From the NCBI GenBank assembly GCA_946482295.1, contig CAMLRB010000026.1:1-23763 (forward strand): 23,763 nucleotides of DNA, given 5' to 3'. Numbering within the stretch: position 1 is the stretch's first letter; each line of letters opens with the position of its first letter. A program made the position numbers and the translations under genes. The stretch comes from an uncultured Bacteriovorax sp. GTDB taxonomy: Bacteria > Bdellovibrionota > Bacteriovoracia > Bacteriovoracales > Bacteriovoracaceae. The notes under the pieces were generated by a model. That model had not been told where the DNA came from. It worked only from the letters and a program-made list of their open reading frames with translations, and did not search any database. This document shows positions 13,789 to 21,472 of the stretch, piece by piece.

Positions 13789-15039
13789 TTGCAAACGTTT
13801 TTATTTTTAATCTTTAGTTTCTGTCTTTCATTTTCCCTCCAGGCATCTGTGTGGGAAGATGAAAGACCTTGGACAATGGAAGCAGAAAAACAATTTTCAA
13901 ATTGGATTTCTTCAGATCATGTACATGAATATATGTTTGTGAATCCAAGTTCACCTTACTATGGAATTAAAGTTGATTGTGCTGATGCAACTTATGCCTT
14001 ACGGGCGATCTTTTCTTTTGAAAATAAACTTCCTTTTGCCATAATCAACCCCTCTGGTTCACGCGGAAAAGATCCCACTCTAAATAATCGTCTTGATATG
14101 TGGGATCGATTTCCCGAGGGAATTCCCCGTCTCATTGGGATGATAAATGAAATCACTCTCAGTGTAGGAACGGACAATCTTGCTTTTTTGGATTCATATC
14201 CAGTGACATTAAAAAGCCTGAGACCCGGCAGCATTTTTGTTTCAAAGATTCAATTAGATGAAGATATTAGTATCAAGCATGCCTTTAATATAAAAAACAT
14301 TAATCCAGTAGGAACCTTAGATGTCATTTATTCTTCTGAGAGCATTCAGGCCTCGAGCGGACCGATGCAAAGACGAAAAGATAAAGTTATGGATATTTTG
14401 CCGAGTGATCCTTATGGCTATCGTAAATTTCGTTGGCCTGAGTACCTTGGAAAAAAGATAAAAGAGCTGCCACTAGAAGCAGAAGCCTCTTTTGAACAAT
14501 TTGAATTAGCGAAACTTCTTGGACTCGATGAATTTTCCAAACTCCTCAAAAAATCAATTGGAACAATTGAAGAAACAGATGAACAGATGCTTTTACGTTC
14601 ACTCAATACTATTTGCTTAGAGGCCCAATCACGAATTGAAGTTGTTTCCCTCGCTCAAAAAAGAATTGGAGAGCTTGGGGGAGAGTGCATGGACTTTCGG
14701 GATTACGACACCTATTCAACACCGGCAAGAGATGCCTCTCTAAGAGAAGCATTTTTTAGCTTACAAAGAAATTACCACCAGATTAATGAACGGGGCGGAT
14801 TAGAGATTATGGATGAGGAACTTGTTGAGCATGTTGAGATCATCCTATTGGATCGTCCTAGAAGTGATGATGGCCTTTTAAAGCGATGCCCGATTACCTA
14901 TACAGGTGAAACATCCATTGATTTGGCCGAGCTCTGGAAACGGGTTTATTTCCAAAAAATATCGAGCCATCCTAATGATTCAGTCGAAGCGAGATGGGGA
15001 GAACCAGTCGAGAGAACAAGTTGCAAGGTGTGGTATTAG
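13789..15039 (+). CDS. Secreted protein with possible papain/NlpC-like Cys-His site
   Basis: The product is 416 residues, starting at a TTG directly after the stop of the cytochrome gene, so translation is probably coupled. A signal peptide (FLFLIFSFCLSFSLQA) is likely cut near residue 19. Residues 55-75 include VDCADATYALRAI with Cys64, and around 148-172 a segment LRPGSIFV followed by KHAFNIKNI with His164; Cys in a DC(A/S)D context and a later His are typical of NlpC/P60-like cysteine hydrolases. That fold is inference from the pattern, not established. The rest is helical and charged with no known domain. Conserved position in the operon supports an envelope role. Confidence 0.72.
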   Translation: MQTFLFLIFSFCLSFSLQASVWEDERPWTMEAEKQFSNWISSDHVHEYMFVNPSSPYYGIKVDCADATYALRAIFSFENKLPFAIINPSGSRGKDPTLNNRLDMWDRFPEGIPRLIGMINEITLSVGTDNLAFLDSYPVTLKSLRPGSIFVSKIQLDEDISIKHAFNIKNINPVGTLDVIYSSESIQASSGPMQRRKDKVMDILPSDPYGYRKFRWPEYLGKKIKELPLEAEASFEQFELAKLLGLDEFSKLLKKSIGTIEETDEQMLLRSLNTICLEAQSRIEVVSLAQKRIGELGGECMDFRDYDTYSTPARDASLREAFFSLQRNYHQINERGGLEIMDEELVEHVEIILLDRPRSDDGLLKRCPITYTGETSIDLAELWKRVYFQKISSHPNDSVEARWGEPVERTSCKVWY

Positions 15040-15057
15040 TCCTTATACTTTTAAGGC

Positions 15058-16014
15058 GTGACAAAACTTCTCATTCTCATTTTTTTTTCGTTCAGTATGG
15101 TTTCATCATCCATGGCGGAAGATGTTTGCGAATTTTTTATGTACTGTCCCGGATCAAGCCAGCGCTCAGGTGGGAAATCACTTCCTTCGGCCATAGTCTC
15201 AGGCCAACTTAATCCCAGCACACTTAGTAAAATAAAAGGTCTTGGGCTTGAAGCCTTTTATCATCCTCACAATCCTGTTGGATTTGGATTGCTAACGGGC
15301 TCAGGAAAAATCGGCGCACTGGTTTCGGCCAATCAAGAAAATAGTTTTTTCGGTAATCGTTCCATTGAATTAGATATTAGTACTTTCAGACGCTATGAGG
15401 AATCAAAGCGTTTCGAGAATAAAAAACTAAGTTTCGCGGCCGGAACAGGACTGTATAATAAAAATAGAATCGCTTTCGATGTCGGAGTAACGGCCAAGTG
15501 GAATCCAGATATAAAAAAAGTGAGACCGGGAATTGGTGTTTCTGGGAACGCCTGGAATTTTAATCTTGGTTACAGTATTTATTACGATGATACGCTTATA
15601 AAATTTGGGGATGTATTCAATCCGTATACAGGAAATCCTTACTCTTTTGATTATGGAGCTCCAACTTACAAAGAGGTTTTCGTCACTCAGGCCTATACAA
15701 TAGGAACGAAGTTAGGTGAACTTTTTATTGATTATGGTGTTATCAAAACTCAATACGATTTTTATCGTGAGAGCACAATCATTCATCTTTACTCTTTTTC
15801 ATACAATAAAAATAAATGGCTCTTTAATTTGGCCATTAGAAAAGAAGCTTCACCAAATATGAAATATATTGATGGTTTCATGGTTGAGCAGAGAAAGCAG
15901 AATGATCTTTATTTGGGTGTTCAGTATTCATACAACAAGAACCTATTATTAGGAGCTGCCTATAATAAGTTCTTGCTTGATGAGATGAGTGTTTCAGTAA
16001 CTTTATCTTTTTAA
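15058..16014 (+). CDS. Predicted outer-membrane beta-barrel protein
   Basis: The product is 318 residues, starting at a GTG with a weak TAAGG upstream; a signal peptide (LLILIFFSFSMVSSSMA) is cut near residue 20. A short Cys-containing plug-like stretch (VCEFFMYCPG) follows. From about residue 70 the sequence alternates hydrophobic and polar residues with many Tyr, Phe, Gly and Asn, in repeated beta-hairpin patterns. It ends in SVSVTLSF, a terminal Phe expected for BAM-inserted outer-membrane proteins. It is 18 bases after the preceding gene, so it belongs to the same operon; the cytochrome, secreted protein and barrel may work together at the envelope. It ends 1 base from a convergent lipoprotein gene. 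Confidence 0.75.
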   Translation: MTKLLILIFFSFSMVSSSMAEDVCEFFMYCPGSSQRSGGKSLPSAIVSGQLNPSTLSKIKGLGLEAFYHPHNPVGFGLLTGSGKIGALVSANQENSFFGNRSIELDISTFRRYEESKRFENKKLSFAAGTGLYNKNRIAFDVGVTAKWNPDIKKVRPGIGVSGNAWNFNLGYSIYYDDTLIKFGDVFNPYTGNPYSFDYGAPTYKEVFVTQAYTIGTKLGELFIDYGVIKTQYDFYRESTIIHLYSFSYNKNKWLFNLAIRKEASPNMKYIDGFMVEQRKQNDLYLGVQYSYNKNLLLGAAYNKFLLDEMSVSVTLSF

Positions 16015-16015
16015 A

Positions 16016-16333
16016 TTAAAGAACTTTTTTAGAGCTCGTTGAATTCGACGTTTTTTTCTTTGTCGTCGTGGCCTTACTTGAAGTGCCTCTTGTCGACACA
16101 GGTTTGGTTGTTACTGTTGATTTATCAGCAGCTTTTACAGCTGATTTTGAAGCTGTCGAACTTCCTGTACTAGAATTGTAGTAAGAGTGACCAGTTGTTG
16201 GACCAGAAGTTTCTTTTGGATCGAATAGATTAACTTTTGCAGATTTGTTTCCAGTCTTAAATTTATCTAATTGTGCGCATGAAGAAAGAACAAGTGCCAT
16301 GGTAACGATCATCACTGTATTAAGACATTTCAT
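16016..16333 (-). CDS. Small lipoprotein, Ser/Thr/Lys-rich
   Basis: The product is 105 residues with a lipoprotein signal ending in LSSC (lipobox Cys about residue 19). The mature part is low-complexity, about half Ser, Thr, Lys and Ala, which suggests a disordered, possibly peptidoglycan- or surface-associated tail. It has a strong GAGGAGG ribosome site. No family recognised. It is convergent with the beta-barrel gene with one base between, and no terminator is visible there. Confidence 0.8.
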   Translation of the reverse strand: MKCLNTVMIVTMALVLSSCAQLDKFKTGNKSAKVNLFDPKETSGPTTGHSYYNSSTGSSTASKSAVKAADKSTVTTKPVSTRGTSSKATTTKKKTSNSTSSKKVL

Positions 16334-16432
16334 CTAGAATCCTCCTCTGGTAAGGCAGAGATCATAGATGAATAAAATCTCTTTTTAAAGAGCAGGTCGT
16401 AATTATTTAAAAAGTTGTAATGGCCTAAGTTA

Positions 16433-16678
16433 TTAAAATAGTGAGTGGCCATTATTAGGAGTGTAAGTTGAACGGTAACTTTGTATGATATGATAATACT
16501 TTTCAAAAAATCTTCTCTCGCCAGTCACGAAAAATTCAATGTCGTGAACATAACAGAGTTTTAAGGTATCCGTTCGAAGCTCAGGAGAGTATTTAAGCAA
16601 TTTCACTTTCCTCAAACCGTCGCGTTCACCGTTAAGAATTTTAGTATCGAGATGGATTTGTTTACATACGTCACACAT
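16433..16678 (-). CDS. Small cytoplasmic protein with CxxC, possible zinc site
   Basis: The product is 81 residues beginning MCDVCKQI, with Cys2 and Cys5 as a CxxC pair and Cys42 and His45 (LCYVHDIEFF) later. Four such residues could bind one Zn. No signal peptide or membrane segment. The ATG has no clear ribosome site (AAAAGT precedes it), which lowers confidence in the start. No sigma-54-like element lies upstream. No family recognised; a small metal-binding or regulatory protein is possible. Confidence 0.6.
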   Translation of the reverse strand: MCDVCKQIHLDTKILNGERDGLRKVKLLKYSPELRTDTLKLCYVHDIEFFVTGERRFFEKYYHIIQSYRSTYTPNNGHSLF

Positions 16679-16867
16679 ACTTTTAGTGTAGACCTAATTT
16701 TTTGAGCCGCCGGTGATTGAGATCAAGATCAAGCTTATTAAGCTAAAATTAAGGAAGATCGCCCTGGATTCCGAGAGTTAAAGTACATCTCTCAGGCCAA
16801 GTGCGATCTTGATTTTGCTTTAAGATTTGTGACTAAAATTTCAAATTGCACATTTATTGAGTCACTC

Positions 16868-17278
16868 CTAGCGAACAACTCTTTGATCAAAGATAGTTGG
16901 ACCTGTTGGGGCCTGGGCCATATTTCCCATCTCTGGTGTGACGAGTACTCTAAAATCCTTATAGGGAACAGTCGTTTTGTGTTCACCTTCTAAATCTTGA
17001 TCCACAGCGAGCGCACCTACGTTTTGAAATGTATCTGCCCCGGCAGGTTGGATCCATACTACATAGTTAGTGGCCCCTGGATACACTTTGTCCGCAGGTG
17101 CAAGGTGCTCGACTTTTACAGTGACTTCACTGTTGTTGTTGTCATCAGTTTCGACTTTTACTTGTCCGCGCGCAGAGGGAACAATATTGCTAGCATGCAT
17201 GTCTTCTTTTGTTGCACACCCAGATAAGAGCGCCATTCCGAGTGCACAAGTGGCAAAAATTTTATGAATCTTAATCAT
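16868..17278 (-). CDS. Lipoprotein of unknown function
   Basis: The product is 136 residues with a lipoprotein signal (lipobox LLSGC, Cys about residue 21) and a mature domain of about 115 residues, mostly beta-strand by pattern, including NYVVWIQPAG and YKDFRVLVTPE. It may be a small immunoglobulin-like beta-sandwich, but this is only a pattern impression. The start has AAGGAGAG. It has an excellent sigma-54-like promoter (17333-17349), divergent from that of the Gln-rich gene. Confidence 0.85.
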   Translation of the reverse strand: MIKIHKIFATCALGMALLSGCATKEDMHASNIVPSARGQVKVETDDNNNSEVTVKVEHLAPADKVYPGATNYVVWIQPAGADTFQNVGALAVDQDLEGEHKTTVPYKDFRVLVTPEMGNMAQAPTGPTIFDQRVVR

Positions 17279-17332
17279 TTCATCTCTCCTTTTAGTGGAC
17301 TTGTTAGTCCTTTAGTTGGCAACTTTAGAAGA

Positions 17333-17349
17333 GGCAATTGAGATGCCAG
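17333..17349 (-). promoter_or_regulatory. Sigma-54-type promoter of the 16868-17278 lipoprotein
   Basis: On the minus strand it reads CTGGCATCTCAATTGCC: CTGGCA, GG-N10-GC and TTGC are all present. Predicted start near 17322, leader about 44 bases. Confidence 0.75.
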
Positions 17350-17468
17350 ACCTAAATCACTTCAAGCATTAAACTCGCAGTTACAAACTTGTGTATAGTA
17401 AAGTCCCGTCATTACCCGTTCAAAATTGTGAGGCAAGAATCAAGTGACCGTAAGAAGTTTTAATTTGA

Positions 17469-17485
17469 TTGGCATGTTCCGTGCT
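17469..17485 (+). promoter_or_regulatory. Sigma-54-type promoter of the Gln-rich gene
   Basis: TTGGCATGTTCCGTGCT has TTGGCA and GG-N10-GC; the -12 block GTGCT has one mismatch. Predicted start near 17496, leader about 47 bases. Confidence 0.68.
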
Positions 17486-17542
17486 CTTCAATGGTTCAAC
17501 AGCAATACCCATCAACGGGTTTGTACTTAAAAAGGAGTTTAT

Positions 17543-17716
17543 ATGGCTAATCAAGAAAACCAAGGTCAACAAAACAACCAATCACAACAAGGTGGAATTG
17601 GTCAAAATAAACAACAAGGTGGAGTGGGCCAAGGTGGCCAACAAAGTGGCGGTATGAATCGCGACCAACAAAAAAATAATTTCAATCAAGGTCAAAACCC
17701 TTCGCAAAGTAAGTAG
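17543..17716 (+). CDS. Small Gln/Gly/Asn-rich low-complexity protein
   Basis: The product is 57 residues, more than half of them Gln, Gly or Asn, with near-repeats of QQGG(I/V)GQ at about 15-31. There is no hydrophobic core, signal or Cys. The ribosome site AAAAGGAG is well placed, a sigma-54-like promoter lies upstream and a strong terminator is 9 bases after the stop, so the gene is real. The composition is prion-like and also resembles small desiccation or stress proteins; function cannot be read from it. Confidence 0.82.
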   Translation: MANQENQGQQNNQSQQGGIGQNKQQGGVGQGGQQSGGMNRDQQKNNFNQGQNPSQSK

Positions 17717-17725
17717 TGGTTTGAC

Positions 17726-17750
17726 GGGGCCTACAAGGCCCCTTTTTTTT
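17726..17750 (+). terminator. Strong intrinsic terminator after the Gln-rich gene
   Basis: GGGGCC (17726-17731) and GGCCCC (17737-17742) close a TACAA loop, followed by eight T. The next start codon is only 13 bases downstream, so the CsbD-like gene depends on read-through or an unseen promoter. Confidence 0.92.
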
Positions 17751-17763
17751 GGGGAAAAAAAAT

Positions 17764-18141
17764 ATGCAAAGTCCTATAGAACGTGAACTAAGAGATAATT
17801 GGCAATTTCTCAAATCAGAAGTTTTAAAAAGATGGAATCGGTTGGCGGAAGCTGATGTAGAAAATGCTCACGGCAATCTTCAGGCCCTTAACAAACTCGT
17901 TCAATATGAATACGGGGCTTCAGCTTCAGGTAAATTCGATGAAGAAATTCAAACAATTTATGACGAGCTCAAAAGTAAGAAAGTTGTAAAACAAGCGCCG
18001 ATTATACATGCGGGCAATCGCGATCATTCTCCAGAGCGGAAGTTGAATGAAAATTATTCTCACATTAATTCGCCTGAAGAAGTTGCTATGGGGAAAACAG
18101 ATACACCCATTATCAAAGACCAAGACAAAATTATACATTGA
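17764..18141 (+). CDS. CsbD-like stress protein
   Basis: The product is 125 residues. Residues 8 to about 55 follow the CsbD pattern (W.FLK.EV..RWN.L...D......GN...L.....YEYG), a helical stress-response domain. The C-terminal 70 residues are charged and probably disordered. An in-frame TTG at 17749 is also possible; the ATG at 17764 is chosen because GGGGAA precedes it. It begins inside the tail of the upstream terminator region, so expression probably needs read-through from the Gln-rich gene. CsbD proteins are induced in general stress; molecular role unknown. Confidence 0.72.
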   Translation: MQSPIERELRDNWQFLKSEVLKRWNRLAEADVENAHGNLQALNKLVQYEYGASASGKFDEEIQTIYDELKSKKVVKQAPIIHAGNRDHSPERKLNENYSHINSPEEVAMGKTDTPIIKDQDKIIH

Positions 18142-18152
18142 GTGCTAAACTA

Positions 18153-18184
18153 TTTCCTTATAGTGACTAATTCGCATAAGGAAA
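18153..18184 (+). promoter_or_regulatory. Hairpin covering the TerC Shine-Dalgarno
   Basis: TTTCCTTA (18153-18160) pairs with TAAGGAAA (18177-18184), which contains the ribosome site of the TerC gene, across a 16-base loop. A possible -10 TATAGT lies at 18159-18164, in which case the 5' arm might not be transcribed. Confidence 0.45.
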
Positions 18185-18188
18185 AAAA

Positions 18189-18926
18189 ATGTTTGAACTG
18201 ACAAATGAAACGCTCATAGCTCTTGCCACATTGACAGGAATGGAAATTGTTCTTGGTATTGACAATATTATCTTCATTGCCATTCTCGTCGCGCGCCTTC
18301 CTGCGGATAAACAAGACAAAATTAGAAATTTAGGAATTGGATTAGCACTTGTTATTCGAATTGCACTTCTCTTCTCGATTAGCTGGATCATGACTTTAAA
18401 AGAACCTCTTTTTGCCGTTCTTGGACATTCATTTTCAGGAAGAGATTTGATTCTCCTTGGTGGCGGTCTCTTTTTACTTGCGAAATCAACATTTGAAATT
18501 CACCACAAAATTGAAGGAGATCCAGAGCATGCGATTTCTCATGCACCAAAAAAGGCAAGTCCAGCAGCAATGTTGTTTCAAATCCTTCTTCTCGACATTG
18601 TATTTTCTCTCGACTCCGTTATTACGGCCGTAGGGATGGTGAGCCAGGTTTCTATTATGGTTGTCGCCATGGTTATTTCGATGATTGTTATGCTTCTCTC
18701 AGCAGGTAAGATTAGTGGCTTCGTTGAGAAGCATCCAACGGTAAAAATTCTTGCTCTATCTTTCCTTCTTTTAATTGGTGTGATGTTAGTGGCCGAATCA
18801 ATGGGGCAACATGTTTCAAAAGGCTACATCTACTTCGCCATGTTCTTCTCATTGGCCGTTGAGATTCTCAACATCCGTTACAGAACTAAAGGCCAAAAAA
18901 GAGTGGCAGAAAAAACTACTGTTTAA
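18189..18926 (+). CDS. TerC-family integral membrane protein
   Basis: The product is 245 residues with about seven membrane helices. Two inverted-repeat acidic motifs identify TerC/Alx: EIVLGIDNIIFIA (Glu19, Asp25, Asn26) and DIVFSLDSVITA (Asp136, Asp142). Related proteins export Mn2+ or other metal ions or protect during envelope stress or tellurite exposure; which holds here is unknown. A cytoplasmic His-rich loop (IHHKIEGDPEHAISHA) lies between the halves. Its ribosome site AAGGAAA is in a hairpin. It overlaps the convergent VC0807-type gene by 11 bases. Confidence 0.93.
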   Translation: MFELTNETLIALATLTGMEIVLGIDNIIFIAILVARLPADKQDKIRNLGIGLALVIRIALLFSISWIMTLKEPLFAVLGHSFSGRDLILLGGGLFLLAKSTFEIHHKIEGDPEHAISHAPKKASPAAMLFQILLLDIVFSLDSVITAVGMVSQVSIMVVAMVISMIVMLLSAGKISGFVEKHPTVKILALSFLLLIGVMLVAESMGQHVSKGYIYFAMFFSLAVEILNIRYRTKGQKRVAEKTTV

Positions 18927-19611
18927 AAATTGTTGAATGACTAAGCCCGGTGATCTTCGAGAGCCGGGTCATAAAATACCAGTAGACCGCCGAAAGAAAA
19001 GTAATAGTGGGAATCATGATGACGACAAATGACCAACTCGTCATTTGAGCAATCTGTTGATTGAGTATTTCCGCTGCTTGTGGAGAGGCCTGATCAATAG
19101 GTTTAAAGACATATTGAGCGAGAGCGAAATTTAAATAAGCGCTCAAGGCAAATGAGAGTGAAAGTAAAATAGTGGAGAGTTTCAGAAGCTTCTCCATCTC
19201 AAGTTGTTTACCAAATTCAGAAACTTTTGCTTCAATTATTTGAACACGAACAAATTGTTCATTTAGAAATACTGAACTGATGAACGGTTTTTTTGTGAAA
19301 GCAGATCCAAGTACAAATAATCCAATAAGCGCCGGGAATGCAGCTTCTTTAACAGCAAACCAAATACCTGTGAGACCACTTAAGGCAAGTCCACCAGTGA
19401 GACCTACATTTAATAAACCTAAAATACTAATTACGTTTGTTTTACGACGTTGGTACCAATCATACAAACCGTACGTAATAGGGAAGGCGAGGGCGATTAA
19501 AAGCGCATACGTTGTGCCTAAATAGTTTGAACCTTTATTAAGAATTAAAACGGGAATAACGATGTTGAAGAGTAAACTTTGAAACTGGTTTTCTTGCTTA
19601 GGATTTTTCAT
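18916..19611 (-). CDS. VC0807-type multi-pass membrane protein
   Basis: The product is 231 residues with about six predicted membrane helices and a cytoplasmic-looking charged loop near the middle (VFLNEQFVRVQIIEAKVSEF). The pattern fits the VC0807 family of inner-membrane proteins of unknown role (GLYDWYQRR and FALSAYLNFALA segments). The start codon has a poor ribosome site. It is divergent from the CBS operon and convergent and overlapping with the TerC gene. Family call is by pattern; topology is secure. Confidence 0.78.
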   Translation of the reverse strand: MKNPKQENQFQSLLFNIVIPVLILNKGSNYLGTTYALLIALAFPITYGLYDWYQRRKTNVISILGLLNVGLTGGLALSGLTGIWFAVKEAAFPALIGLFVLGSAFTKKPFISSVFLNEQFVRVQIIEAKVSEFGKQLEMEKLLKLSTILLSLSFALSAYLNFALAQYVFKPIDQASPQAAEILNQQIAQMTSWSFVVIMIPTITFLSAVYWYFMTRLSKITGLSHSTIFKQ

Positions 19612-19662
19612 GGAAACTAGTATTCCACGATACGCGTAAAAAGGCTAAACAAATGACATTCC

Positions 19663-19679
19663 TTGGTATGGGCCTTGCA
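19663..19679 (+). promoter_or_regulatory. Sigma-54-type promoter of the CBS-USP operon
   Basis: TTGGTATGGGCCTTGCA has TTGG, GG-N10-GC and perfect TTGCA. The predicted start is near 19690, 8 bases before the AAGGAG of the 19710 gene. Confidence 0.75.
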
Positions 19680-19709
19680 CTAGACTTCTTAAGGGACAAG
19701 GAGAGAAGC

Positions 19710-20102
19710 ATGAATCACGTTAGCGAAATTATGATTAAAGATCCTATTCTATGTACTAATGACACAAGAATTGCGCAAATTAAGTACTTGATGCAAAAGT
19801 ATAACTATAGCGAAATTTTTGTGGTCGATTCTGAAGAGAACAAAAAACCAATTGGCATCATCCACGAAGATGATATCGAATGTAAGATTGTGGAAGAATG
19901 CCCGTTGCCTTCGGATGTTAGGGCAGATCAATGTATGAAAACAATTCCTGCACTGGTCAACGAGTTTTCAACTGTCGATGAATGTTTAAAAATTATGGAT
20001 GAAAATCACATGGATCGCATTCCTGTCATTGACGGTTCAGGTCACTGCTGTGGTATTGTTGATAAACATGAAGTTTTTAAAAGCGTACCTCATAGTTGGT
20101 AG
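19710..20102 (+). CDS. Two-CBS-domain protein
   Basis: The product is 130 residues, two tandem CBS motifs and nothing else: one ends VDSEENKKPIGIIHEDDI (about 40-57), the other RIPVIDGSGHCCGIVDKHE (about 103-121). CBS pairs bind adenine nucleotides and act as cytoplasmic energy or redox sensors. The start at 19710 has AAGGAG (19698-19703); an in-frame ATG at 19653 would put the sigma-54-like promoter inside the coding region and is rejected. It is followed at 29 bases by a universal-stress gene. Its second domain shares DQCMKTIPALV with the EQCMRIIPSV of the 21515 protein, so the two are paralogues. Confidence 0.9.
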   Translation: MNHVSEIMIKDPILCTNDTRIAQIKYLMQKYNYSEIFVVDSEENKKPIGIIHEDDIECKIVEECPLPSDVRADQCMKTIPALVNEFSTVDECLKIMDENHMDRIPVIDGSGHCCGIVDKHEVFKSVPHSW

Positions 20103-20131
20103 CTTTCAACAGGTGGCCGGTAGGAAGAAAG

Positions 20132-20968
20132 ATGAAAATAGCCTTTACGTTTGATCCTTTTGAAGAAAATAAATGGAACCGCAACCAGCTTTCGAGTCTG
20201 GTTGGGGTTCTCTCAAATGAAAAAGATTCGCTAACTGCTTACTACATTGCCAGTCGAGCTGAATCTCAATTGGCCACAGCTTATGACGTACCTGAAAAAG
20301 AAAGATTCAATGCTTATCCAAAAAAGTTAATGGAGAATGAACTTTCATCACTGAAGCTACCTCAAATCGAAGCAAAAGTTCTTACTGAATCTTCTCTTTC
20401 TCAATCAGCAGGCGTGGCACGTCTTTCTACTGCTCTTAAAAAAGATAAAATTGATCTCGTAGTCATACCAACAAACGCTAAATCAATACTCCCAAGAATC
20501 ATCTTCGGTAGTTTTGCCGAGACACTTGTTCACGTCGCCCAGACAGATTTATTGGTTTATCATCAAAAAACAAAAATTGGATCGAAAGCCCCTGCGGCCA
20601 TTGTGTATGCTCATGATCTTTCTGCCAAAGGTGACCGTGGACTTGAGCGAGTTCTTGTTTACGTAAAAAAGTGGAACGCAAAACTGATTGTCGTTCATGT
20701 GGCCCTTCCTGACGATGAAAAGAAAATGAGCACAAAAATTAAAAAAATAGAGAAGAGTTTAGAAAGTGAGGGTATAGACTTCGAAGTTGAAACTGAACTC
20801 TCTTGGGACGATGCTCCTTCACACATTATGGATTATGCTTCTAAAAAGCGTGCCGCTTTTATTGCACTGGCCGCAGGAAGTGATGAAGATGCTCCACTTC
20901 TGGGAGGAAACGTTGTTCGTCAAATTCTTCGTGAATCAAAAATTCCTACACTGGTCTTAAAAGTATGA
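20132..20968 (+). CDS. Tandem universal stress protein (UspA superfamily)
   Basis: The product is 278 residues, two Usp domains. The first ends with FGSFAETLVHVAQTDLLVYH and the second with a degenerate LLGGNVVRQILRESKIPTLVLKV, both positions typical of the Usp nucleotide-binding C-terminus. Usp proteins bind ATP or AMP and protect cells during starvation or damage. The ATG at 20132 is preferred (AGGAAG upstream) over an in-frame GTG at 20096 that overlaps the CBS gene. Its stop overlaps the next start (ATGA), showing an operon with the CBS gene and the 20965 gene. Confidence 0.9.
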   Translation: MKIAFTFDPFEENKWNRNQLSSLVGVLSNEKDSLTAYYIASRAESQLATAYDVPEKERFNAYPKKLMENELSSLKLPQIEAKVLTESSLSQSAGVARLSTALKKDKIDLVVIPTNAKSILPRIIFGSFAETLVHVAQTDLLVYHQKTKIGSKAPAAIVYAHDLSAKGDRGLERVLVYVKKWNAKLIVVHVALPDDEKKMSTKIKKIEKSLESEGIDFEVETELSWDDAPSHIMDYASKKRAAFIALAAGSDEDAPLLGGNVVRQILRESKIPTLVLKV

Positions 20969-21471
20969 TCACAAAAAGTGAGCAAGAATTCCAAACAGTG
21001 ATTCAAGAAAAATCTAATGAAGTTCAAACACTTTTGAGCAAGCCTGATTTTCTTGAACACTACATTCTTGAGACTCTCAATAGTTTTGCCTTTCGCTATT
21101 TTGAAAACCCTCAAGAGGCCCAAAAAAAATCTCAAACGATTCTTGCTGTTGGCGCATTTGAAACAGGTATAAAAGAGGCCATCAAAATTAAAAATGATGA
21201 ACTAAGAGTAGGTCTTGGAGAGCTTGTAAAAAAATACTCTAAAGATCAAGGGCCAACAGTTTATCGTGAATTAAGTGTTGAGCTTGATCGCGATCAAGGT
21301 TCTAAAAAAGGCATCGCCATTGTGAGAGCACGAATTAGCTGGGGACATCCCGATCATCTTTTTTCGAAAGGAACTTTTGTTGAAAAAAAATCAACTTTCG
21401 AATTTGAAGATGAAATCCATCTGAGAAATAAACTCGCACGAGACCTCGATCTCGTTTGCGAACTCTTTTGA
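20965..21471 (+). CDS. Conserved-looking cytoplasmic protein of unknown function
   Basis: The product is 168 residues, charged, helical in the first two-thirds and beta-like in GIAIVRARISWGHP and FVEKKSTFEFED. No signal peptide, membrane segment or known motif. It overlaps the universal-stress gene by 4 bases (ATGA), so it is translationally coupled and probably works with it. No family recognised. Confidence 0.8.
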   Translation: MITKSEQEFQTVIQEKSNEVQTLLSKPDFLEHYILETLNSFAFRYFENPQEAQKKSQTILAVGAFETGIKEAIKIKNDELRVGLGELVKKYSKDQGPTVYRELSVELDRDQGSKKGIAIVRARISWGHPDHLFSKGTFVEKKSTFEFEDEIHLRNKLARDLDLVCELF

Positions 21472-21472
21472 T

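Larger units (their letters stand above)
17279..17542. other. Divergent intergenic region with two sigma-54-like promoters
   Basis: It carries promoter cores at 17333-17349 (minus) and 17469-17485 (plus), separated by about 120 bases that could hold enhancer-binding sites. A short hairpin GGACT/AGTCC (17297-17310) lies in the leader of the lipoprotein gene. A pair CACTT near 17357 and AAGTG near 17440 is complementary but far apart. Confidence 0.55.

Noticed and set aside
18142..18188. A yybP-ykoY manganese riboswitch before the TerC gene
   Set aside because: The region is only 47 bases, too short for that riboswitch, and its conserved loops are not seen.
19653..19709. Upstream in-frame ATG for the CBS gene
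   Set aside because: The ATG at 19710 has a strong ribosome site, and the sigma-54-like promoter would fall inside the longer reading frame.
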